NCBI GenBank assembly: GCA_902801585.1 | Contig: CADCIU010000085.1 | Location: 1-6,633, forward strand | Direction: 5' to 3' | Source of the DNA: an uncultured Lachnospiraceae bacterium | GTDB taxonomy: Bacteria > Bacillota_A > Clostridia > Lachnospirales > Lachnospiraceae | DNA: 6,633 bases | Shown here: piece after piece, positions 1-5,349 of the stretch | Numbering within the stretch: the stretch's first letter is position 1 | Layout: each line of letters begins with the position of its first letter | The notes under the pieces: model-generated | Seen by the model: the letters and a program-made list of their open reading frames with translations, nothing else | Databases searched by the model: none | Told to the model about the DNA's origin: nothing | Position numbers and translations under genes: made by a program

Positions 1-18
1 TTTTGGACCAAATCGCCG
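1..18 (+). repeat. Left terminal inverted repeat of the insertion element
   Basis: TTTTGGACCAAATCGCCG matches the reverse complement of 2723-2740 at 17 of 18 positions (A versus G at position 12). The outer part is itself nearly palindromic (TTGG-A-CCAA), but the match continues into the non-palindromic TCGCCG, so it is not merely a shared palindrome. It abuts the window edge, so a longer repeat cannot be excluded. Confidence 0.75.
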
Positions 19-30
19 CCCTGCGGCGAT
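12..30. repeat. Hairpin at the left end of the element
   Basis: ATCGCCGC (12-19) and GCGGCGAT (23-30) form a perfect 8-bp GC-rich stem with a 3-nt loop, overlapping the inner part of the left inverted repeat. Small subterminal hairpins are typical recognition structures for HUH transposases acting on single-stranded DNA. A terminator role is unlikely because no T-run follows. Confidence 0.6.
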
Positions 31-35
31 AGCCT

Positions 36-50
36 GCCAAGCTTCTTGGC
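36..50. repeat. Second left-end hairpin with TGCCAAG repeat
   Basis: GCCAAG (36-41) and CTTGGC (45-50) form a perfect 6-bp stem with a CTT loop. The 7-mer TGCCAAG at 35-41 recurs in direct orientation at 70-76, and its CTTGG core also occurs in the right terminal repeat (2729-2733). These could be binding sites for an element-encoded protein; that role is inference. Confidence 0.45.
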
Positions 51-56
51 TACACG

Positions 57-88
57 AAAGACTGCCTCTTGCCAAGGTGGTCTTTTTT
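57..88 (+). terminator. Terminator-like hairpin inside the left end
   Basis: AAAGACTGCC (57-66) pairs with GGTGGTCTTT (76-85) as a 10-bp stem with two G-T wobbles and a 9-nt loop, running into a T-tract at 83-88. This is the form of a rho-independent terminator for transcription entering from the left. Lying before the first gene, it would shield the recombinase and transposase genes from outside transcription, a recognised way in which insertion elements limit their own expression after insertion. Confidence 0.6.
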
Positions 89-120
89 GTTTACTCTCTT
101 CTTGATTCTTTCAATAAAAA

Positions 121-175
121 ATCCCCATGAATAAGTGTCGTTAGTTTGGCGACCAGCACACTTATCCATGGGGGT
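121..175. repeat. Long imperfect inverted repeat in the element leader
   Basis: CCCCATGAATAAGTGT (123-138) pairs with ACACTTATCCATGGGG (158-173) at 15 of 16 positions; 121-122 with 174-175 extend it by an A-T pair and a wobble. The spacer is 19 nt. No T-run follows, so it is not a standard terminator. It could be a recombinase or transposase binding site, or an RNA structure in the leader. The AAGTGT core recurs at 240-245 in a small palindrome (CACTT-C-AAGTG, 234-244). Confidence 0.6.
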
Positions 176-197
176 CTCTACAGGTCGAAAAAACGGC

Positions 198-225
198 CTG
201 ACAAGCAAGATGAGTATACTTTATT
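198..225 (+). promoter_or_regulatory. Candidate promoter for the element's genes
   Basis: CTGACA (198-203) resembles a -35 box. Sixteen bases downstream, TTTATT (220-225) matches four of six positions of a -10 box. An alternative -10, TATACT (215-220), is a better match alone but lacks a suitably spaced -35. The position about 90-110 bases before the recombinase start and downstream of the terminator-like hairpin is sensible. This is a weak assignment by eye. Confidence 0.25.
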
Positions 226-259
226 CTGCCATTCACTTCAAGTGTCCTCGTGCTCCTCC

Positions 260-301
260 TTCGAAATAGTTTCACGTTTGTTCCCGTAATTCTATTTCGA
301 A
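260..301 (+). promoter_or_regulatory. Leader hairpin adjoining the recombinase ribosome binding site
   Basis: TTCGAAATAG (260-269) and CTATTTCGAA (292-301) are perfect 10-bp inverted arms around a 22-nt loop. The right arm ends at 301, the first base of the AAGGA ribosome binding site (301-305), and the start codon is at 312. Folding in mRNA would crowd the ribosome binding site and could lower recombinase translation. As DNA, it could equally be an operator. Structure is seen directly; function is inferred. Confidence 0.5.
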
Positions 302-311
302 AGGAAAGGAC

Positions 312-1235
312 ATGAAGTACACCAACTCAACACTTTACCGCAAAGAACTTCAGGACATTTCTGATGTCCTGGAACTGATTAATTATCGTCCACGTACGAT
401 CGACAGCTACCTGCAGTCGATCTTCGAATGCTGCACATGGCTCGATGAAACCTATGATGGTTCCCTGAAAGATGCCGATGTGCCTCAGCTGCGTGCCTTC
501 CTCCTCCACCTGAAACGTTCCAAAGAAGACGGCGGCCTCGGCTATGCCCCGCGCTCCGTCAACATCTATAACTGTGCCCTGAAGAAATATTTCCGCTTCG
601 TTCTGCGCAGGCCTCTCACAAACGACGATCTTCCCCTATGCAAAGTGGATCACCCACTTCCAAAGGTCCCTTCAAAAAAAGAGGTTATGCAGCTGATCCT
701 CGGCACAAAGAATCTGAAGCACAAGGCGGAGCTTGCCGTCGCCTACGGCGCAGCCCTCCGTCTCAGCGAAGTGACCACGCTGCGCTTCCGGGACATCTCC
801 TTTACTGCCGGTACTGTCACGATATCGGAAGAAGTCAGCAAGAGCCGTTATGCCGGAAAGGTTGAACTTCCTGCCCGTCTCAAGAAGATCCTCCTTCTCT
901 ACTGGAAAGAATACTGCCGGGGTGCAAAGCCGGACGACTGGCTGTTTCCAGGGAAAAAGCCCGGATCCCATATCAATAAAGCTTCTTTGTACCAGGTCCT
1001 TAAAAACCGGATCGCAGAACTGGGCTGGGAGAGCCGCGGCTATACCTTCCACTCCCTCCGGCATGCTCATGCCCTTCATTATTACCAGGCAGGTGCGGAT
1101 CTTTTCCAGGTTCAGCAGCGCCTCCGTCATCGCTCGATCGCGAGTACGCTGGTCTACGTGCAGCTGGACGCGAAGCTCAGGGAAAGGAGGCACATTGAAA
1201 ATCCCTTCGATGATCCTGCCTACCCCGGGTATTGA
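312..1235 (+). CDS. Tyrosine recombinase (phage-integrase/XerC-XerD family)
   Basis: This 307-residue protein has the normal length and layout of a simple tyrosine recombinase, which cuts and rejoins DNA through a covalent 3'-phosphotyrosine link. Residues about 10-100 form the helical SAM-like core-binding domain. Residues about 120-295 form the catalytic domain with the full set of active-site residues: R150 (in ALRLSEV), K177 (in SKS), H247 and R250 (in HSLRH), H273 (in LRHRS) and nucleophile Y282 (in LVYVQL). The ATG at 312 has AAGGA at 301-305 with a 6-nt gap. The 3' end overlaps the transposase gene by 41 bases, so the two are probably co-transcribed. It may resolve transposition intermediates, act on a circular form of the element or help integration; the sequence does not decide between these. 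Family assignment is firm, cellular role is not. Confidence 0.9.
   Translation: MKYTNSTLYRKELQDISDVLELINYRPRTIDSYLQSIFECCTWLDETYDGSLKDADVPQLRAFLLHLKRSKEDGGLGYAPRSVNIYNCALKKYFRFVLRRPLTNDDLPLCKVDHPLPKVPSKKEVMQLILGTKNLKHKAELAVAYGAALRLSEVTTLRFRDISFTAGTVTISEEVSKSRYAGKVELPARLKKILLLYWKEYCRGAKPDDWLFPGKKPGSHINKASLYQVLKNRIAELGWESRGYTFHSLRHAHALHYYQAGADLFQVQQRLRHRSIASTLVYVQLDAKLRERRHIENPFDDPAYPGY
1181..1190 (+). promoter_or_regulatory. Ribosome binding site deciding the transposase start
   Basis: GGAAAGGAGG lies within the last codons of the recombinase gene, 4 nt before TTG at 1195 and 19 nt before ATG at 1210. It supports internal initiation of the transposase at the TTG codon rather than a recombinase-transposase frameshift product. 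Confidence 0.6.
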
Positions 1236-2529
1236 TCCTTTCCGTGTCAGGTGGGCCGAAGAAGACCTTTCCCTTGAGGACGCGGAAAGCCTGCTGGAAG
1301 CGTATTCCCATAAGGATAACGCGAAACAGCATATCCTCCGGGATTTCTTCGCTTCCCACTTCAAGAAGTACTGCGTCTCCCATCAGGTTCCGGAAGAAAA
1401 GCTGAAAGTGATGAACTCCCTGATCTCCTGTAAGACCGGGAAACTCGGCTATACCCTGATCCGCTGCAAAGAATGCGGCCGCATGGAAATGAGGGCTTGT
1501 GCCTGCGGCAACCGGAACTGCCCAAGCTGCGGATACCTCAATGAACAGCGCTGGGTAGCCCTGCGACAGGCAGAGGTAATCCCGGGGATTCCCTACTTCC
1601 ATCTCGTATTCACGCTTCCGCATGATCTCAGTGAGATTATGTATCAGAACCAGAAATCAACCCTGAACCTGCTGTTTCAATCGGCGAAGGATACGATCCT
1701 TGTGCTTTCCCAGGACAAGCTGAAGATGACGCCGGGCATCCTGATGGTGCTTCATACATTCGGCTCGAATCTGTCACTCCATTATCATCTTCACGTACTG
1801 GTTTCCGGAGGCGGGCTGACAGCTGATAAAAAAGAATTCAAGCGCTGTCTGTCCCGTACATTTTTCCTTCCCGTAAAGGCAGTCAAACGACTCTTCCGGG
1901 GTAAGTTCATGGCCGGCCTGAAACACTTGAAGGAAGAGGGCCGGCTTTCCTTTATAAACAATGCGAAACGATACCGGAATTCCTATTCATGGAAAGAACT
2001 GCTTGATACCTGTTACAACACGGATTGGAACGTAGAAATCAAATATCTCGCACCGGTAAGCGGAACAAAAAAGCCGGATGCAGAAAGCACAGATAATGCC
2101 ATCGCTTACTTTTCCAGATATACGAACCGGACCGCTATCTCTGACAGCAGGGTCAGATCTTATGACGATACAAGGATTCTTTTCCGTTATAAGGACTACA
2201 ATGGCTCGTCCTATACCTGGAAAACCATGAATCTTGAGGCAAATGAATTTATCCGGCGCTTCCTGATGCACATCCTGCCTTCAGGCTTCACCCGTATCCG
2301 GTCGGCCGGTTTTATGGCGGGCTGTGTCCGGAAGAAAAACCTGGAATTGATCCATTCCCTGCTGGGCAGCATGTACACAGAAAGTCCGGTGAAGGCAATG
2401 AAGGCAGCTGAGTTGATTCGCCATTTCTATCACCGTGATGTGACGATTTGTGGAAAATGTCATGGACCGCTCGAAATCTATCCACGCATGAGCCGGATCA
2501 ACGCCGCACTGATGATTCGTGCCTCATGA
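1195..2529 (+). CDS. tnpA: IS91-family HUH/Y2 transposase
   Basis: This is a 444-residue transposase of the IS91 type, a relaxase-like nuclease that nicks and joins single-stranded DNA. An N-terminal zinc-binding module has C91-x2-C94 and, downstream, C104, C109 and C112 in the family signature CGNRNCPSC. The HUH metal site is H198-L-H200 in LHYHLHVLVSGGG. The paired catalytic tyrosines are Y305 and Y309 (AYFSRYTNR), the Y-x3-Y spacing of Y2 enzymes. A C-terminal C419-x2-C422 may bind another zinc. The TTG at 1195 is preferred because GGAAAGGAGG (1181-1190) lies 4 nt upstream; ATG at 1210 (439 residues) is the fallback with a poor 19-nt spacing. The frame is open back to 850 within the recombinase gene, but that stretch has no family similarity I recognise. 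All catalytic residues are present. Confidence 0.9.
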   Translation: MKIPSMILPTPGIDPFRVRWAEEDLSLEDAESLLEAYSHKDNAKQHILRDFFASHFKKYCVSHQVPEEKLKVMNSLISCKTGKLGYTLIRCKECGRMEMRACACGNRNCPSCGYLNEQRWVALRQAEVIPGIPYFHLVFTLPHDLSEIMYQNQKSTLNLLFQSAKDTILVLSQDKLKMTPGILMVLHTFGSNLSLHYHLHVLVSGGGLTADKKEFKRCLSRTFFLPVKAVKRLFRGKFMAGLKHLKEEGRLSFINNAKRYRNSYSWKELLDTCYNTDWNVEIKYLAPVSGTKKPDAESTDNAIAYFSRYTNRTAISDSRVRSYDDTRILFRYKDYNGSSYTWKTMNLEANEFIRRFLMHILPSGFTRIRSAGFMAGCVRKKNLELIHSLLGSMYTESPVKAMKAAELIRHFYHRDVTICGKCHGPLEIYPRMSRINAALMIRAS

Positions 2530-2660
2530 CAGAAAGACAATTGAATAGCCGTTTAAAACGCTTCCTGAAGGAGGCTTATTCGGCATGCTCTAGAATATCC
2601 TCTGTGCCTGCAGAAGATCCTCCAACAGCAGTTTTTCAAGCGGACGACAGCGCATTCTGA
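2526..2660 (+). CDS. Possible small third ORF of the insertion element (44 aa)
   Basis: An ATG at 2526 overlaps the transposase stop codon as ATGA, the classic arrangement for translational coupling, and opens a 44-codon frame ending in TGA at 2658-2660. The peptide has a basic, helix-prone N-terminal part (about residues 3-18, TERQLNSRLKRFLKEAY region) and an acidic, proline-containing tail. It has no domain I recognise. There is no good independent ribosome binding site, so expression would depend on coupling. A hairpin (CATTCT 2653-2658, AGAATG 2662-2667) straddles its stop. It might be an accessory peptide of the element, or a chance ORF in the non-coding right end. Confidence 0.3.
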   Translation: MTERQLNSRLKRFLKEAYSACSRISSVPAEDPPTAVFQADDSAF

Positions 2661-2722
2661 AAGAATGATCGAAATCCTGCCAAAAACTTTCTCTATAGCG
2701 CTACCATCCGTCTCCGGACGGT
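2661..2722. other. Non-coding right end of the element
   Basis: Apart from the doubtful 44-aa ORF, the span from the transposase stop (2529) to the MATE gene (2844), about 310 bases, holds no recognisable gene. Inside the element it contains the CATTCT/AGAATG hairpin (2653-2667), an 8-bp perfect palindrome TAGCGCTA (2696-2703) and the subterminal hairpin at 2708-2721. In IS91-type elements the end downstream of the transposase gene carries the origin of replicative transfer, so this stretch is the likely ori end by analogy. Confidence 0.4.
2708..2721. repeat. Subterminal hairpin at the right end
   Basis: CCGTC (2708-2712) and GACGG (2717-2721) form a perfect 5-bp stem with a 4-nt loop, ending directly before the right inverted repeat. 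Its placement mirrors the left-end hairpin and fits a single-strand recognition hairpin for an HUH transposase. The partly symmetrical GTCG-G-CGAC follows at 2721-2729. Confidence 0.5.
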
Positions 2723-2740
2723 CGGCGACTTGGTCCAAAA
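2723..2740 (-). repeat. Right terminal inverted repeat of the insertion element
   Basis: CGGCGACTTGGTCCAAAA is the reverse complement of the first 18 bases of the window with a single mismatch. It marks the probable right end; the bases that follow (GAAATATTTT) would be host flank. Confidence 0.75.
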
Positions 2741-2757
2741 GAAATATTTTTCAGGCT

Positions 2758-2780
2758 GGCTCGCATAAGCGAGTCTTTTT
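2758..2780 (+). terminator. Rho-independent terminator between the element and the MATE gene
   Basis: GGCTCGC (2758-2764) pairs with GCGAGTC (2769-2775), seven pairs including one G-T wobble, with an ATAA loop and five T residues at 2776-2780. It terminates rightward transcription, so it would stop read-through from the element into the antisense strand of the MATE gene. It lies outside the inverted repeat, so it probably belonged to a host transcription unit that ended here before the insertion. It is not a good terminator for the MATE gene because no T-run follows on the other strand. Confidence 0.75.
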
Positions 2781-2843
2781 ATATCCGGCCCGAAAAACAT
2801 TTCTTGTTAATTGTGATAATTCAAGGACCTCAATTTTGAGACC

Positions 2844-4277
2844 CTACTTTTTCAGTGGTCTCGAACCGTCCCTGGTGCTTAGTCTCACGATAAATAAGAT
2901 CCCCCGCACACAAAGCTCTATGCACATGGCCGTCCAGACGCCCATGAGCCCGGATCTCCCGGCGAGGAATGCCGCGAGCGGGATCCTGACAGCCCACATA
3001 CTGATGAGATTCAATATACTGGAGACCAGTGTGTCTCCATATCCTCTGAAAATGCCGCTGATCACGATAGATGCCGCGTACAGAGGTTCGGCAAATGCCT
3101 CGATCCTGAGGACCATGGTGCCAAGTGCTCTGACTTCCGGAACAGGCGAGAGGAGGCCGATCATCTGCGGCGCAAACATGTACATGAGAAAACCGCTGCA
3201 CGACATCACGAACATGGAGAGAACCGTGAGCAGCCATGACAGGCGTCTTGCAAGCGCAGTCCGGCCGGCTCCGAAGCATTGTCCGATCACCGTTGTGGCG
3301 GCTATCGCGATCCCGTAACCCGGCATATAACAAAGACTTTCTGCCGTGATCGAGAAGGAGTTTGCGGCGAGCGCGTACATTCCCAGAGGAGCGACGATCG
3401 CCGTAAATGCCACATAAGCGCTGCCTGTCACCACCGACTCGAACCCTGCCGGGATGGAGATGCGCAGCGCTTTCTTCAGTTCCTGCCGGCTGTAGGGCTC
3501 ATGATCTCCGTTCTGCAGCTTGAGAAGAGGAGACCGGTACAGAAGATAGTACAGCATGATCGAGACGCAGATGAGTTCGGCCAGCACTGTTCCCCACGCG
3601 GCGCCCGCCACACGCAGCCCGACTCCCGGAAGACTGACCGGCAGTCCGGGTATGCGGATCGTACCGGACGGAAAGATCAGCAGTGCATTGAGGATGATAT
3701 TCAGAAAGCACATCAATGCATTTAAGAAGCCGGGAACCCGCATCTCGCCGCTGCACTGGAGCATGCCGCCGGCCATATAATTGAGCTGCATCAGCGGAAC
3801 ATGGAGCATCAGAATCCGGAAATAAACGGAGGCGTCTTTACATATGGCAGGATCCCCGCCGAGCCACCTTGGCAGATCAGAACTGATCAGAAGTCCGGCT
3901 GCCATCAGAAGAAGGCTGAACAGCAGGGCTGCCAGAAGTCCGTGGCGCACGAGGATGCGGGCTTTCCTGTGATCCCTGCCTCCGACGCTGTGCGCAACCT
4001 GAATGGTATAGCCCTGGGCGACAGCCGAGCAGAGGCCGCCGAACAGCCAGGTTGTGGATGTGACAAGTCCGATGGAGGCGGATTCGCCCGCGCCGAGCCG
4101 GCCGACCATGGAGGCGTCCGCGTATTCCAGGATAATGGAAGACAGCTGTGCCAGAATGGCGGGAATGCTCAGCTGAAAAATCAGCACTACATGCTGCCAC
4201 TGTGTAAGGTCTTCACCTTCCCGCATGGCAGCCAGAAGGTCTTTTTGTTTCGTATGGAGTTTTTTGTTAAGTAACAT
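2844..4277 (-). CDS. MATE-family multidrug efflux transporter
   Basis: The product is a 477-residue polytopic membrane protein of the MATE family (NorM/DinF type), whose members export cationic drugs, dyes or metabolites in exchange for Na+ or H+. About twelve hydrophobic helices fall in two similar halves: the first opens at about residue 28 (LSIPAILAQ then ASMVGRLGA), the second at about 270 (LRISIPAGFESVV). Further family-like stretches are AGAAWGT near 224-230 and SGIFRGYGDT near 407-416. ATG at 4277 is chosen; GGGAG lies about 14 nt upstream, a longer gap than ideal. An upstream TTG at 4331 would add 18 residues but has no ribosome binding site, and ATG at 4226 also lacks one. It is convergent with the insertion element and divergent from the flavoprotein gene. 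The substrate cannot be inferred. Confidence 0.88.
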   Translation of the reverse strand: MLLNKKLHTKQKDLLAAMREGEDLTQWQHVVLIFQLSIPAILAQLSSIILEYADASMVGRLGAGESASIGLVTSTTWLFGGLCSAVAQGYTIQVAHSVGGRDHRKARILVRHGLLAALLFSLLLMAAGLLISSDLPRWLGGDPAICKDASVYFRILMLHVPLMQLNYMAGGMLQCSGEMRVPGFLNALMCFLNIILNALLIFPSGTIRIPGLPVSLPGVGLRVAGAAWGTVLAELICVSIMLYYLLYRSPLLKLQNGDHEPYSRQELKKALRISIPAGFESVVTGSAYVAFTAIVAPLGMYALAANSFSITAESLCYMPGYGIAIAATTVIGQCFGAGRTALARRLSWLLTVLSMFVMSCSGFLMYMFAPQMIGLLSPVPEVRALGTMVLRIEAFAEPLYAASIVISGIFRGYGDTLVSSILNLISMWAVRIPLAAFLAGRSGLMGVWTAMCIELCVRGILFIVRLSTRDGSRPLKK

Positions 4278-4417
4278 AAGCAGTTTCACATCTCCCGTAC
4301 ACAGTTTACCTTCGCCTGCTTCGGGAAACAAGTTTAACGTGCAGATGATTGTACAGTGTCAGTCCGATCATATATAATAAACATATCTGAAAAAATAAGA
4401 TAAACAAGGAGTAAAAA
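4278..4417. promoter_or_regulatory. Divergent intergenic region between MATE and flavoprotein genes
   Basis: This spacer of about 140 bases must hold promoters for both directions. The rightward promoter is reasonably clear (4350-4378). For the leftward MATE gene, TACAAT on the minus strand (4353-4348) could be a -10 box overlapping the rightward -35, but no good -35 partner is seen. If both are real, the two promoters overlap and could be co-regulated. No riboswitch-like or strong operator palindrome was seen. Confidence 0.4.
4350..4378 (+). promoter_or_regulatory. Probable sigma-70/sigma-A promoter of the flavoprotein operon
   Basis: A perfect TATAAT (4373-4378) lies 17 bases after TGTACA (4350-4355), which matches four of six positions of the -35 consensus; TTGTAC at 4349-4354 is an alternative with 18-base spacing. 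The start codon at 4418 leaves a leader of about 30 bases containing AAGGAG at 4406-4411. Confidence 0.55.
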
Positions 4418-5044
4418 ATGGCAAAGATTATATTACTGAACGGAAGTCCCCATGTTAACGGATGTACGGCGGCGGCACTGCAGGAAATGCTGCCTGTATT
4501 TGAAAAAAAGGGAATTGAGACCGAACTGATTCAGGTGGGCAAACAGAACATCAGAGGGTGTATCGCCTGCGGCACCTGCGAGAAAAAAGGAAAGTGCGTG
4601 TTTGATGATCTGGTCAATGAAGTCGCTCCGAAATTTGAAGCGGCGGACGGACTTGTTGTGGGGTCTCCTGTGTATTACGGATCGCCGAACGGAACGATTC
4701 TTTCATTTATGGACAGGCTCTTCTACAGTACGCCTTATTCAAAGCATCTGAAGGTCGGGGCGGCTGTTGTCAGCTGCAGAAGAGGCGGCAACACGGCTTC
4801 ATTTGACGTGCTGAACAAGTATTTTACGATCAGCGGGATGCCGGTGGCATCTTCCACATACTGGAATCAGGTGCACGGATTCAGCGCAGAGGATGTCAGG
4901 AAGGATCTGGAAGGCCTTCAGACGATCCGCAACCTCGCCAGAAATATGGCCTTCATGATCAAAGCGATTGCGGAAGGAAAAGAAAAATACGGATGTCCGG
5001 AAGAAGAAAGGGCATTCTTCACAAGCTTTCCTGACGGAAAATAA
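4418..5044 (+). CDS. Flavodoxin-fold NAD(P)H-dependent FMN oxidoreductase, four-Cys type
   Basis: This 208-residue cytoplasmic flavoprotein belongs to the NADPH-dependent FMN reductase/iron-sulfur flavoprotein group. Residues 3-8 form the first beta strand, followed by the FMN phosphate loop NGSPHVNGCTAA (8-19); a second flavin loop is SPVYYGSPNG (83-92). Between them is C48-x2-C51-x2-C54-x5-C60, close to the compact cysteine pattern that binds a 4Fe-4S cluster in archaeal iron-sulfur flavoproteins; many relatives share the pattern, and not all are shown to carry a cluster. Likely activity is two-electron reduction of quinones, azo or nitro compounds, or flavin. AAGGAG (4406-4411) lies 6 nt before the ATG. 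It heads a compact operon, with a YgiN-like gene 14 nt downstream. Exact substrate is unknown. Confidence 0.85.
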   Translation: MAKIILLNGSPHVNGCTAAALQEMLPVFEKKGIETELIQVGKQNIRGCIACGTCEKKGKCVFDDLVNEVAPKFEAADGLVVGSPVYYGSPNGTILSFMDRLFYSTPYSKHLKVGAAVVSCRRGGNTASFDVLNKYFTISGMPVASSTYWNQVHGFSAEDVRKDLEGLQTIRNLARNMAFMIKAIAEGKEKYGCPEEERAFFTSFPDGK

Positions 5045-5058
5045 GTGAGGGATTATTT

Positions 5059-5343
5059 ATGTTGACATGGAATGTGACATATCACTGCAAATCCGGAAAA
5101 CGAGAAGAGTTTTACCGGGAAATCAGCGCTCTTGGCGTAAGAGAAAACTCGCAGGCTGAGGAAGGCAACTGCCGTTATGACTATTACTTCGCGGCGGAGG
5201 CGCCGGATGATCTGCTTCTGGTAGAGTCCTGGACGGATCCTGCTTTTCAGCAGGCGCACTGCCGGACTGAAATCTTTGCAAAGCTGCAGGAACTGAAGAG
5301 CAGGTTCTGTGACGGTGTGGAAATCGACAAGTTTGATTATTGA
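5059..5343 (+). CDS. Antibiotic biosynthesis monooxygenase (ABM)/YgiN-like protein
   Basis: The 94-residue protein matches the ABM dimeric alpha/beta-barrel family in length and pattern: an opening strand LTWNVTYHCKSGKREEF (2-18), EEGNCRYDYYF (34-44), the strand LLLVESWTD (52-60) with E56 and W58, and H67 followed by the helix FAKLQELK (73-80). Family members include quinol monooxygenases (YgiN type), small cofactor-free oxygenases and heme-degrading proteins. It follows the flavodoxin-fold reductase by 14 nt, with GAGGG about 7 nt before the ATG. The pairing recalls the adjacent mdaB and ygiN genes of Escherichia coli, whose products are proposed to cycle quinones, so a role in quinone or aromatic redox handling is plausible but inferred. 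Confidence 0.82.
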   Translation: MLTWNVTYHCKSGKREEFYREISALGVRENSQAEEGNCRYDYYFAAEAPDDLLLVESWTDPAFQQAHCRTEIFAKLQELKSRFCDGVEIDKFDY

Positions 5344-5349
5344 AAATGG

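Larger units (their letters stand above)
1..2740 (+). mobile_element. IS91-like insertion element with tyrosine recombinase and HUH transposase
   Basis: The element holds a tyrosine recombinase gene and an overlapping IS91-type transposase gene in the same orientation, bounded by an 18-bp inverted repeat (1-18 and 2723-2740, one mismatch). IS91-family elements are known to transpose through a single-stranded, rolling-circle-like mechanism using an HUH nuclease with two tyrosines, usually without target duplication and with hairpins near the ends rather than long terminal repeats. Hairpins are present here near or overlapping both repeats (12-30 and 2708-2721). The left boundary coincides with the first base of the window, so it could extend further left and the flanking target sequence cannot be read. 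Both main genes look intact with all key residues, so the copy may be active. The right boundary is inferred from the repeat alone. Confidence 0.82.

Noticed and set aside
850..1194. Open reading frame upstream of the transposase start, giving a 559-residue version
   Set aside because: It overlaps the recombinase catalytic domain in another frame, reads as low-similarity Arg/Ser-rich sequence, and a good ribosome binding site lies right before the TTG at 1195. A programmed frameshift fusion is not supported by any slippery sequence I saw.
672..1364. 230-codon minus-strand frame antisense to the recombinase
   Set aside because: It lies opposite a gene with complete catalytic motifs and has no recognisable domain; it is a codon-bias shadow.
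2567..2593. AAGGAGG followed by ATG at 2585 as a further small gene
   Set aside because: The frame from that ATG hits a stop after two codons (ATG CTC TAG), so nothing is encoded.
2823..2846. Short CTCAATTTTGAG palindrome as terminator of the MATE gene
   Set aside because: The stem is only 5 bp and AT-rich, and no T-run follows on the minus strand.
2665..3318. 217-codon + strand frame antisense to the MATE gene
   Set aside because: It starts inside the right end of the insertion element and has no domain features, whereas the opposite strand encodes a well-formed 12-helix transporter.
4278..4331. TTG at 4331 as an earlier start of the MATE protein
   Set aside because: The added 18 residues are polar, unlike the family start, and no ribosome binding site precedes the TTG.
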